Source of the DNA: a bacterium
GTDB lineage: Bacteria > Spirochaetota > Spirochaetia > JABEVK01
Assembly: GCA_021781625.1 (NCBI GenBank)
Contig: JAJXWL010000140.1
Coordinates: 1-5,617 of the forward strand
Direction: 5' to 3'
DNA length: 5,617 nt
Below are positions 1 to 5,606 of the stretch, piece by piece. Position numbers and translations under genes: made by a program. Each line of letters opens with the position of its first letter. Positions within the stretch are counted from its first letter, which is position 1. Under the pieces are notes generated by a model that did no database searches, had not been told where the DNA came from, and was given only the letters and a program-made list of their open reading frames with translations.

Positions 1-74
1 GGGTTTTCGAACATAAATTCCGCTTTAAGATGGATTCTCGTGGGTTGGTTGAATTGTGGGGTGAGGAAGAATGA
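1..74 (+). CDS. C-terminal tail of an unidentified upstream gene (partial)
   Basis: Reading frame 3 is open from the left edge of the window and ends at a TGA at 72-74, giving 23 residues that finish in Leu-Trp-Gly-Glu-Glu-Glu. Its stop overlaps the ATG of the next gene as ATGA, the same junction used by every later gene pair here, and this is the main reason to accept so short a fragment. The tail is charged (several Lys, Arg and Glu) with no membrane segment. I do not recognise the family. From context it probably belongs to the same glycan-biosynthesis operon, but that is inference only. Confidence 0.6.
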   Translation, partial: VFEHKFRFKMDSRGLVELWGEEE

Positions 75-736
75 CCGGGGTATTCCTGCAAGTTCGTCTC
101 GACTCTCGGCGCTTGCCAGAAAAAGCTCTTGCCGACCTGGGGGGGGCCACCCTGTTGGAACGTTGTTGTCGAGCATTAGACCCCATACCTTGTGAGGTCA
201 AAGCTGTTCTTACCGAACCGGGAAGTGTCGCTCGTCTTCGTCCATTAGTCGAAGCCTGCGGTTGGAAGTTGTTTGTTGGGCCTAAAGAAGACGTTCTAAC
301 CCGTTTCATCTTGGCGGCTCAAGAGCTGGGGGTCTCGAGAATTGTCAGGGCGACAGGGGATAACCCCTTGGTCAACGCTACCTTAGCGACCCTTATGCTT
401 AGCGAGCCTCAAGCCGGTATTTCTGCGTATGCCGCTTGGCAGGGAGCCCCGCTGGGAACTGGAGTCGAAATCTTGCAGACTTCAGCCTTGCTCGAAGCCC
501 AATCGTCAAAACCCACTCCCGAAGAACAAGAGCATGTTGCTCCGCACCTATATCATCATCCTGAACGTTTTGCCCTTTATCGCCCCGAGGTCCCGGCTTC
601 ATGGCGTTCTTCGGGCCGGGTCACAGTCGATACCTCCGAGGATTTGGCGTGGGTAAGGGCTCTCTGGCAGGCTCTAGGACCGTCAGTCTACGAAATCGAA
701 ACCTTGGTAGGGTGGTTGGAGTCGCATCCCCGATGA
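71..736 (+). CDS. SpsF-like cytidylyltransferase (nucleotide-sugar activating enzyme)
   Basis: This 221-residue protein looks like a cytoplasmic nucleotidyltransferase of the SpsF/CMP-sugar synthetase-like family, which is expected to activate an acidic or amino sugar with CTP. The family's motif series is present in order: the N-terminal nucleotide-binding segment QVRLDSRRLPEKAL (residues 7-20), GPKEDVLTRF (70-79), VRATGDNPLV (92-101, with Asp97 the likely metal ligand), PLGTGVEI (127-134), EEQEHVAPHLY (151-161) and RVTVDTSEDL (183-192). The usual family length is about 240, so it is slightly short but complete. The ATG at 71 is chosen because it forms an ATGA overlap with the upstream stop, follows a GAGG at 63-66, and has an in-frame stop (62-64) just before it. 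The next gene encodes an SpsG-like domain, the classic partner of SpsF. The exact sugar cannot be read from the sequence. A G8 run crosses codons 23-26. Confidence 0.87.
   Translation: MTGVFLQVRLDSRRLPEKALADLGGATLLERCCRALDPIPCEVKAVLTEPGSVARLRPLVEACGWKLFVGPKEDVLTRFILAAQELGVSRIVRATGDNPLVNATLATLMLSEPQAGISAYAAWQGAPLGTGVEILQTSALLEAQSSKPTPEEQEHVAPHLYHHPERFALYRPEVPASWRSSGRVTVDTSEDLAWVRALWQALGPSVYEIETLVGWLESHPR
139..146 (+). repeat. G8 homopolymer tract inside the SpsF-like gene
   Basis: Eight consecutive G bases span codons Leu23-Gly24-Gly25-Ala26. Loss of one G would bring the ribosome to TAG at 177-179, and gain of one G would bring it to TGA at 193-195, so either slip truncates the protein before residue 45. 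Poly-G tracts of similar or greater length act as phase-variation switches in several bacteria, including treponemes. Here that role is only a possibility, because eight is near the lower end of unstable lengths. Confidence 0.4.
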
Positions 737-2571
737 AAAGTACCTCTATGAACCGTATTCTTTTTGTTCCCAACCTGGCGGTAAATCGGGGGTGGGGCCA
801 CTTTCGTCGGTGTACAAAAGTGGCCAGTCAGATCGGCTCAGAGGCTGCCGTGTTGGCCATCAGCACTGCTAAGGGTGAAACTCTGCCTTGGGAGAAGGTT
901 GACTCATGGCATGGGGATTGCCGCTTGTTAACGCAATGGCCTGCTCCAGGGGAGTTTTCACTGATTGTGGTCGATCAACAGGTTTGTTCTTCCGCTCTCT
1001 ATAAAAGCCTGCGAGCCTTGGGCGGTTTTCTTGTCGGCTGGGATGAAGGTGGCCGTTTTAGGGGTGTTATGGACTACCTCGTCGATAGCCTTCCTAACCT
1101 GGCTCATACACCTCCTAACCAGTTGTTGGTTTCAATCGCCTTAGAGTCTCCACCAACCAAGGCGCCGGAGTTTTCAACCAAGGAGCTGGGGTTTTCTGCT
1201 CAACCGCCGCAAAACATTCTTGTAGCTTTTGGCGGTGGAGACCCTCAAGGGTTAACTGTACCGACAATTCGTGCCTATCAAAAACTTATTAACGCTTCTC
1301 GAGTTGAAAAAAAGGTTTCACTTACCGTCGTTCGTGGTCCCGGGGCTCAGTTTCCTTGGCCGGTGCCAGGTCTTGAGTTTAAGCAGGGGACTGAGCAAAC
1401 GCTGTGGGATAAACCCGAGAACCTTTCAGACAAATTAACCGCTTTTGATGTAGTTTTGGGCTCTTGGGGCTTAACCACACTGGAAGCTCTCGCCAAGGGG
1501 GTCCCTGTAGTTTTGGCTGCCCCCACTTCCTACCATGCCCGGCTTCAACGAAAAATGGGCTTGGCCTCTTTTAACCCGTCCCAACCGAGAACTCTGGCCA
1601 AAGCACTGGGCGTGGCAGTAAAAAAAAGCCGTGCCTATGCTGAAAAGACGCAGTTTTCTGGCCCTGGTGCCGCCGAGTTTTGGAAAACCTTTTTGCTTCC
1701 CCCCAAAAATGGGCCTTTTTGCCCGGTTTGCGGGTCAGATCGACGCCGGTTTTTAGCCCGCACTGCTGAAAAGTCCTACTTTCGTTGCCGGAAATGCCAA
1801 ATGGAATATATGCTTCCTTTTCAACTTCCGGCCAAGCAATACTCTTCTACTTATTTTTTTGAAGATTATCAGCGCCAATACGGAAAAACCTACCTTGAAG
1901 ACTTTGACTCGATTGCGGCCATGGGGCACAAGCGTATTGCCTACTCACAGAAACGCTGGGGGTCTTGGAAGGGATTACGGCTTTTGGATATTGGTTGTGC
2001 CTACGGTCCCTTTCTTAAGGCTGCTCAAAAAGAGGGTGCCGAGCCCTTTGGGTGGGATATTTCTCCTGAAGCCGCCGAGTACGTTCGAACAAAGCTGGGC
2101 TTTCCTGCCGTGGCAGAAGCTTTCCCCGGTAGAACTTGGGCCGAGGTATTTCCGGGCCAAGACCAGCCTCAAGTGGTGACGCTTTGGTATGTGATTGAAC
2201 ATTTCGCTCAGTTAGGTGAGGTGTTAGAAGCCCTCGCCGAGCTGTTGCCTGAAGGAGGCCGTCTTGCCTTGGGAACGCCCAATGGAAAAGGCCTTAGTCG
2301 GCGCTTTTCACCAAAAAACTTTTGGCAAAACAGTCCTGATGACCATTTTACGGTCTGGAATCCACGAAACGCTCGCCTGGTTTTGCGAAGGTATGGCTTT
2401 CGGGTTGTCGGTATCCGCATAACGGGACATCACCCCGAGCGCTTTCCGGGTGTAAGAAAGAAAGGCCCAGGCTTGGCTCTAATTTCGCTGTTAGACCGCT
2501 GGTTGGGCTGGGGTGACACTTTCGAGATCTATGCGCTTAAAGAAAAATCCAGATCGAGGAGCTCTGTGTGA
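733..2571 (+). CDS. Fusion of PseG/SpsG-like GT-B domain and SAM-dependent methyltransferase
   Basis: This 612-residue protein has two domains. Residues 7-325 resemble PseG/SpsG (UDP-sugar hydrolase or glycosyltransferase-like, GT-B fold). They carry RGWGHFRRC (19-27, with His23 matching the catalytic His of PseG), VVDQQ (79-83), LVAFGGGDP (163-171) and LGSWGLTTLEALAKGVP (242-258). Residues 330-355 form a likely zinc knuckle with two CxxC pairs (Cys330/333 and Cys352/355), as often seen before class I methyltransferases. The methyltransferase follows, with the SAM-binding motif LLDIGCAYG (417-425) and a post-motif VIEH (487-490), and it runs to the C terminus. The start at 733 overlaps the previous stop (ATGA) and has GGAG at 718-721. 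An ATG at 601 is in frame but would overlap the SpsF-like gene by 136 bases and add 44 non-homologous residues. No signal peptide is seen. The substrate is unknown; both domains probably act on the sugar made by this operon. Confidence 0.85.
   Translation: MKSTSMNRILFVPNLAVNRGWGHFRRCTKVASQIGSEAAVLAISTAKGETLPWEKVDSWHGDCRLLTQWPAPGEFSLIVVDQQVCSSALYKSLRALGGFLVGWDEGGRFRGVMDYLVDSLPNLAHTPPNQLLVSIALESPPTKAPEFSTKELGFSAQPPQNILVAFGGGDPQGLTVPTIRAYQKLINASRVEKKVSLTVVRGPGAQFPWPVPGLEFKQGTEQTLWDKPENLSDKLTAFDVVLGSWGLTTLEALAKGVPVVLAAPTSYHARLQRKMGLASFNPSQPRTLAKALGVAVKKSRAYAEKTQFSGPGAAEFWKTFLLPPKNGPFCPVCGSDRRRFLARTAEKSYFRCRKCQMEYMLPFQLPAKQYSSTYFFEDYQRQYGKTYLEDFDSIAAMGHKRIAYSQKRWGSWKGLRLLDIGCAYGPFLKAAQKEGAEPFGWDISPEAAEYVRTKLGFPAVAEAFPGRTWAEVFPGQDQPQVVTLWYVIEHFAQLGEVLEALAELLPEGGRLALGTPNGKGLSRRFSPKNFWQNSPDDHFTVWNPRNARLVLRRYGFRVVGIRITGHHPERFPGVRKKGPGLALISLLDRWLGWGDTFEIYALKEKSRSRSSV
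1620..1627 (+). other. A8 slippery run between the two domains of the fusion protein
   Basis: Eight A bases are read GTA-AAA-AAA-AGC (codons 296-299), which places an A-AAA-AAA slippery heptamer in the zero frame, followed by G. A -1 slip would continue AAG-CCG-TGC-CTA-TGC and stop at TGA 1641-1643, releasing a protein of about 303 residues, close to the length of a free PseG/SpsG. The site lies about 30 codons before the zinc knuckle. I see no clear upstream Shine-Dalgarno stimulator and only weak pairing downstream, so use of the site is unproven. Confidence 0.3.
2556..2561 (+). promoter_or_regulatory. Ribosome binding site for the GTG-started ATP-grasp gene
   Basis: GAGGAG lies six bases before the GTG at 2568, inside the end of the methyltransferase coding region. 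It is the strongest Shine-Dalgarno match at any internal junction here and supports the GTG start that overlaps the upstream TGA as GTGA. Confidence 0.7.
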
Positions 2572-4055
2572 AAAAACGCCAATTGGCCGTGATTGGGGGC
2601 GGTCTCATGCAACTGCCAGTTTTGCGGATTGCCCGAAACATGGGGCTGGGGACCCTCTGCTTGGATGGCAACGCCCAAGCGCCGGGCCGCGCCGAAGCGG
2701 ATCATTTTGTTGTTGCGGATATTCAAAACCATCAAGTCTGCCTTGAGGCGGCCCGTCGGCATCAACAGCAGTGGGGCCTGCAGGGCGTTCTTACCGTGGG
2801 AACCGATTTTTCGACAACAGCCGCCTGGATTGCACATAACCTTGGTTTGCCAGGACATTCGTATGAGGCGGCTCTCAGAGCAAAAGATAAAGATCTTATG
2901 CGTCAAACCCTGCGGCAGGCGGGCTTACCCTCACCGGAGTTTAAAGTTTTTTCTGGGTCTGAGATCCCCGATGACTTACCTTTAGCGCCACCTTGTGTGG
3001 TAAAACCGGTCGATAGTATGGGGGCGCGTGGTGTTCAATTGGTAAAATCTGCTCAGGAATGGCGCCAAGCGGCCTCTGAAGCGATTCGATTTAGCCCCAC
3101 GGGCAGAGTGATTGTCGAAGATTATATCGAGGGTCCTGAATACAGTTTAGATGCCTTGCTTCAAGGGGATCAGTTTTACCCCATGGGCCTGGCCGATCGC
3201 GAAATTCACTTTCCCCCGTTTTTTGTAGAACTAGGACATAGCTTTCCCAGTGAAGCACAAGCCGAGCGTCTACAGGCTTTGTGGGCTTTGCTTAAGGCGG
3301 CAGGGCAGGCCTTGGGGCTAACCGAGGGAGCCGTGAAAGGCGATTTAAAATGGTCGACGCAGGGACCTGTGATTGGCGAAATTGCTGCACGCTTATCAGG
3401 GGGCTTTATGTCGGGCTGGACGTATCCGCTATCGAGTGGCCGTTCTGCAATTGAGTCAGCCATCAGGATCGCTTTGGGTGAACCGGCGTCCCCCCAAGAC
3501 GAACGGTCTCGGAATACCGTTTGGGAAAGGGCGTTTTTTACGATACCTGGAAATTTGCGTGCTGTGAAAAACCTTGAAAACGCGCGAGCCTTGTCTGGTG
3601 TCAAAGAGTTGTTTTGGTTGGTTCAACCGGGAAAAGAGACCTTCTGGCCTCGTAATAACGTCGAAAAATTGGGGAACGTCATTGTCAGTGCCTCGGCTAA
3701 CGAAACTCCGGCGGTCGTGAAAGCCGTACGGCTTATGGTGAATGTCGAGCTCGAGTGTCCGCATCCTCGAACCGATGAGTTTTTTCAAAACGTGAATCAA
3801 AATTGGTGGTTTCCCGATGCTAAGCCGTGGTTTGAGGGCGAAAAATCACTTCCTGACTTTTCGGGCGGTTTTGGCGCTGACTGGCGAGATGCCTATGGGC
3901 TTAGCGTGCAAGAATGGTTGGAGCAAGATCGTTTTCGCAATCCCGAGGCGGGCGATAGGTCAAGCTGGCCTGTTTGGGCTTGGCGGTATTTTTTTCAAGG
4001 TGGGCTGACAGGGTTACAATACGCTAGGGAGCGTTTCGGAGTTAACAAAAGGTGA
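2568..4055 (+). CDS. ATP-grasp ligase with Trp-rich C-terminal extension
   Basis: This 495-residue cytoplasmic enzyme belongs to the PurK/biotin-carboxylase-like ATP-grasp group, which couples ATP hydrolysis to joining a carboxylate with an amine or other nucleophile through an acyl-phosphate. The N terminus is a Rossmann-like pre-ATP-grasp fold, GGGLMQLPVLRIARNMG (10-26), followed by LDGNAQAPG (32-40). The ATP-grasp core shows VVKPVDSMGARGV (144-156, Lys146 and the glycine loop), EDYIEGPEYS (184-193), GDLKW (258-262) and EIAARLSGG (271-279), the last holding the likely metal-binding Glu271. Residues 363-390 match the small C-terminal lobe found in this family. Residues 400-495 are an extra tail with eight Trp between 413 and 472, absent from ordinary members of about 400 residues. 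The GTG start overlaps the previous stop and follows GAGGAG. Its place after sugar enzymes suggests it adds an amino acid or similar group to a sugar, but the substrate is not readable. Confidence 0.83.
   Translation: MKKRQLAVIGGGLMQLPVLRIARNMGLGTLCLDGNAQAPGRAEADHFVVADIQNHQVCLEAARRHQQQWGLQGVLTVGTDFSTTAAWIAHNLGLPGHSYEAALRAKDKDLMRQTLRQAGLPSPEFKVFSGSEIPDDLPLAPPCVVKPVDSMGARGVQLVKSAQEWRQAASEAIRFSPTGRVIVEDYIEGPEYSLDALLQGDQFYPMGLADREIHFPPFFVELGHSFPSEAQAERLQALWALLKAAGQALGLTEGAVKGDLKWSTQGPVIGEIAARLSGGFMSGWTYPLSSGRSAIESAIRIALGEPASPQDERSRNTVWERAFFTIPGNLRAVKNLENARALSGVKELFWLVQPGKETFWPRNNVEKLGNVIVSASANETPAVVKAVRLMVNVELECPHPRTDEFFQNVNQNWWFPDAKPWFEGEKSLPDFSGGFGADWRDAYGLSVQEWLEQDRFRNPEAGDRSSWPVWAWRYFFQGGLTGLQYARERFGVNKR
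3992..4020 (+). promoter_or_regulatory. Possible weak internal promoter ahead of the amidase gene
   Basis: TTTTCA (3992-3997) and TACAAT (4015-4020) are separated by 17 bases, giving 4/6 and 5/6 matches to the sigma-70 hexamers, 32 bases before the amidase start. It lies within the Trp-rich tail of the ATP-grasp gene. It would let the cell-wall genes be made apart from the glycan genes, but matches of this quality arise by chance. Confidence 0.22.
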
Positions 4056-5086
4056 AACGGCTAGCCACCACGGCAATGCTGTGCCTTGTGGGACTTTCTG
4101 GGACCTTTGGTCAGTCACTTTCAGAACTTGCTCGCCTTACGAATGCCCGTTTGTGGGTTGACCCCGATCGTCAGGTTGTTCTTTTGTCGAGTCCTAAGGC
4201 GAGCTTGAGCGTTGATCCATCTGCCAAGCTGGCAGTGTCAGGCCAAGAAATCTTCGATTTGTCAGGTGTAGTGCAAAATTCTCAAGGAGTCTTTCTTCAA
4301 GACCAGGATTTTCAACAGCTTAAAGCCTGGTTAGAGGGCGAAAAGCGCGAATCTCGAGTGTTAAGAGCTCCGCTAACGACAACTCACCCGGTGTTAAAAG
4401 TCATTGTTCTTGACCCTGGTCACGGTGGTAAAGACCCTGGTTGCATGGCCACCCACCGCATCGACGGAAAAAGAGTTACCCTCGAAGAAAAAAACTTGAC
4501 CTTAGCCGTGGTTCTTGATCTCGCTGACCTCTTGCGAAAGCGATACCCCAACAAAAAAATCGTTTTGACCCGCACAGGCGACACCTATCCCACCCTTGCC
4601 GATAGGGTAAAAATCGCCAATTCACAAAAATTGGGGAAAAATGAGGGTATCCTTTACCTGTCTGTCCATTTTAACGCCTCAATCAACAGGGCCGCCCGAG
4701 GTCAGGAGTACTGGTATGTGCCCCCCGACTACCAACGCGAGGTGCTATCGGCTCGGGCCGTCACAAAATTGCCCGATGCCGCAGTTCCCGTCATGAACGC
4801 TTGGCTTGATAGCGAGTATAAACAAGAAAGCTATGATCTTGCGCACGATCTTTCAGTTTCGGTGGCTCGAGTCCTCGGAAGCCAAGAACCTGAACGCGGG
4901 GTGAAAGAAAACCCTTGGTATGTCGTTCGACACACCAGAATGCCAGCGGTGTTAGCAGAAATGGGGTTTATCACCAACCCTGAAGAAGCCGCTCTTTTAG
5001 TAAATCCAGCATACTTGAAGAAACTAGCCTACGGTCTCTATAATGGCATCCAGTTGTTCATTAAGAACTTTGAGGAAGGCCCATGA
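4052..5086 (+). CDS. Secreted N-acetylmuramoyl-L-alanine amidase (Amidase_3)
   Basis: This 344-residue exported zinc enzyme is expected to cut the bond between N-acetylmuramic acid and L-alanine in peptidoglycan, acting in the periplasm in cell separation or wall remodelling. Residues 1-20 form a signal peptide (Lys-Arg, then a hydrophobic stretch, probable cut after Gly20; no lipobox Cys at the cleavage point). Residues about 22-100 resemble a small beta-rich stalk like the N-terminal copper-amine-oxidase-type domain. The catalytic domain (115-340) carries LDPGHGGKDPG (120-130, His124), EEKN (145-148, Glu146), SVHFNAS (204-210, His206) and AEMGFITNP (302-310, Glu303): the three zinc ligands and the catalytic Glu. 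The H206-E303 spacing is longer than in minimal members, with extra sequence around 225-260. The GTG start overlaps the previous TGA (GTGA), with GGAG at 4038-4041. It pairs with the GerMN gene downstream. Confidence 0.93.
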   Translation: MKRLATTAMLCLVGLSGTFGQSLSELARLTNARLWVDPDRQVVLLSSPKASLSVDPSAKLAVSGQEIFDLSGVVQNSQGVFLQDQDFQQLKAWLEGEKRESRVLRAPLTTTHPVLKVIVLDPGHGGKDPGCMATHRIDGKRVTLEEKNLTLAVVLDLADLLRKRYPNKKIVLTRTGDTYPTLADRVKIANSQKLGKNEGILYLSVHFNASINRAARGQEYWYVPPDYQREVLSARAVTKLPDAAVPVMNAWLDSEYKQESYDLAHDLSVSVARVLGSQEPERGVKENPWYVVRHTRMPAVLAEMGFITNPEEAALLVNPAYLKKLAYGLYNGIQLFIKNFEEGP

Positions 5087-5547
5087 CCCGTTCACGACTG
5101 CAATTGATCGTTCTCTTGTCGCTGGGAGGTATTTTTTTACTTTCCTTAGCACTTGAGCTTTTTTTGCCACACCGACAAGCGCGAGTGGAACTTCAATTTC
5201 CTAACGAAATTGGGCGTGGCTTAGGGTGGGAAGCCCGTATCATCCCGTTTTCTTGGAATACGGAAAAAAACGTAGAGACGACAGTCAAGGAGATTCTCTT
5301 AGGCCCGGCTTTTCCAGACCGTTTGCGCTTATTTTCGCGTGATGCGGCACTACGCGATATTTTTTTTCGTGGCTCAACCATCGTGGTTGACCTAGCCTTG
5401 AACACGCTTCGTCCCGATGGTGATGTGGAAACTCCCCCCCTTCAAGCTCTCAAGATTCTGCGTCAAGACATCCTGTTTAACTTCCCTTGCTATAAAAAAG
5501 TCGAGTTTGCCATACAAGGGGCACCCGTTTTGCCCAAAATTCGTTGA
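5083..5547 (+). CDS. Membrane-anchored GerMN-domain protein
   Basis: This 154-residue protein has one N-terminal transmembrane segment (about residues 6-29, after a Thr-Arg-Ser-Arg head), so the rest should lie on the outer face of the cytoplasmic membrane. Residues 34-147 match the GerMN domain pattern: VELQF (35-39), TVKEILLGPAFP (67-78), a central STIVVDLALNTL (98-109) and a closing KKVEFAIQGAPV (138-149). GerMN was named from spore-germination GerM but is widespread in non-spore-formers, where it is usually linked to the cell envelope and often sits beside amidases, as here. It has no known catalytic residues and is best seen as a peptidoglycan- or partner-binding module. The ATG overlaps the amidase stop (ATGA), with AGGAAGG at 5073-5079. 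Its stop codon lies inside the -35 box of the next promoter. Confidence 0.83.
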   Translation: MTRSRLQLIVLLSLGGIFLLSLALELFLPHRQARVELQFPNEIGRGLGWEARIIPFSWNTEKNVETTVKEILLGPAFPDRLRLFSRDAALRDIFFRGSTIVVDLALNTLRPDGDVETPPLQALKILRQDILFNFPCYKKVEFAIQGAPVLPKIR

Positions 5548-5571
5548 CAAACCATACAGCGTTCATATAAT
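5544..5571 (+). promoter_or_regulatory. Perfect consensus sigma-70 promoter for the downstream gene
   Basis: TTGACA (5544-5549) and TATAAT (5566-5571) are both exact consensus hexamers separated by 16 bases. Transcription should start near 5578 and give a leader of about 29 bases before the ATG at 5607. The TGA of the GerMN gene (5545-5547) is part of the -35 box. No terminator precedes it, so operon readthrough may add to its output. Such a promoter implies a very abundant product, which fits a structural protein such as flagellar FlaA (inference). Confidence 0.85.
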
Positions 5572-5574
5572 GAA
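5562..5574. repeat. 13-bp dyad centred on the -10 box
   Basis: TTCAT (5562-5566) and ATGAA (5570-5574) are exact inverted arms around a three-base centre, covering the -10 hexamer. It could be a repressor site on an otherwise constitutive promoter. It is short and AT-rich, so chance is a serious alternative. Confidence 0.25.
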
Positions 5575-5594
5575 ATTCAGAATCCAAGGTTAAT

Positions 5595-5600
5595 AAGGAG
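5595..5600 (+). promoter_or_regulatory. Strong ribosome binding site of the last gene
   Basis: AAGGAG sits six bases before the ATG at 5607. It is close to the ideal Shine-Dalgarno sequence and, with the consensus promoter, marks a highly expressed gene. Confidence 0.8.
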
Positions 5601-5606
5601 CACTGG

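Noticed and set aside
1..195. Second open frame (frame 1) from the left edge to TGA 193-195
   Set aside because: It runs deep into the SpsF-like coding region, where the other frame carries clear family motifs, and its translation is Ser/Arg/Gly-rich with no recognisable domain. Frame 3 ending at 74 is the better candidate for the upstream gene.
601..732. Upstream in-frame ATG extending the fusion protein by 44 residues
   Set aside because: It would overlap the SpsF-like gene by 136 bases in another frame. The extra residues do not resemble a PseG N terminus, whereas the ATG at 733 gives the ATGA junction seen at every other boundary and begins just before the expected first beta strand.
2529..2906. 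125-codon open frame on the minus strand
   Set aside because: It lies opposite the conserved N-terminal part of the ATP-grasp gene, has no recognised motif or good ribosome binding site, and is best explained as an antisense shadow.
3206..3604. 132-codon open frame on the minus strand
   Set aside because: It is antisense to the ATP-grasp catalytic core (GDLKW and EIAARLSGG motifs) and has no family resemblance.
5360..5367. T8 run in the GerMN gene, with T7 and C7 runs elsewhere in the window
   Set aside because: They encode ordinary Phe-Phe or Pro codons, lie within single domains, and have no nearby alternative product that makes sense, so slippage is not supported. The T8 run has no GC stem before it and is not a terminator.
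5548..5606. Possible terminator between the GerMN gene and the next gene
   Set aside because: The 59-base gap holds the promoter, leader and ribosome binding site; no GC-rich hairpin followed by a T-run is present.
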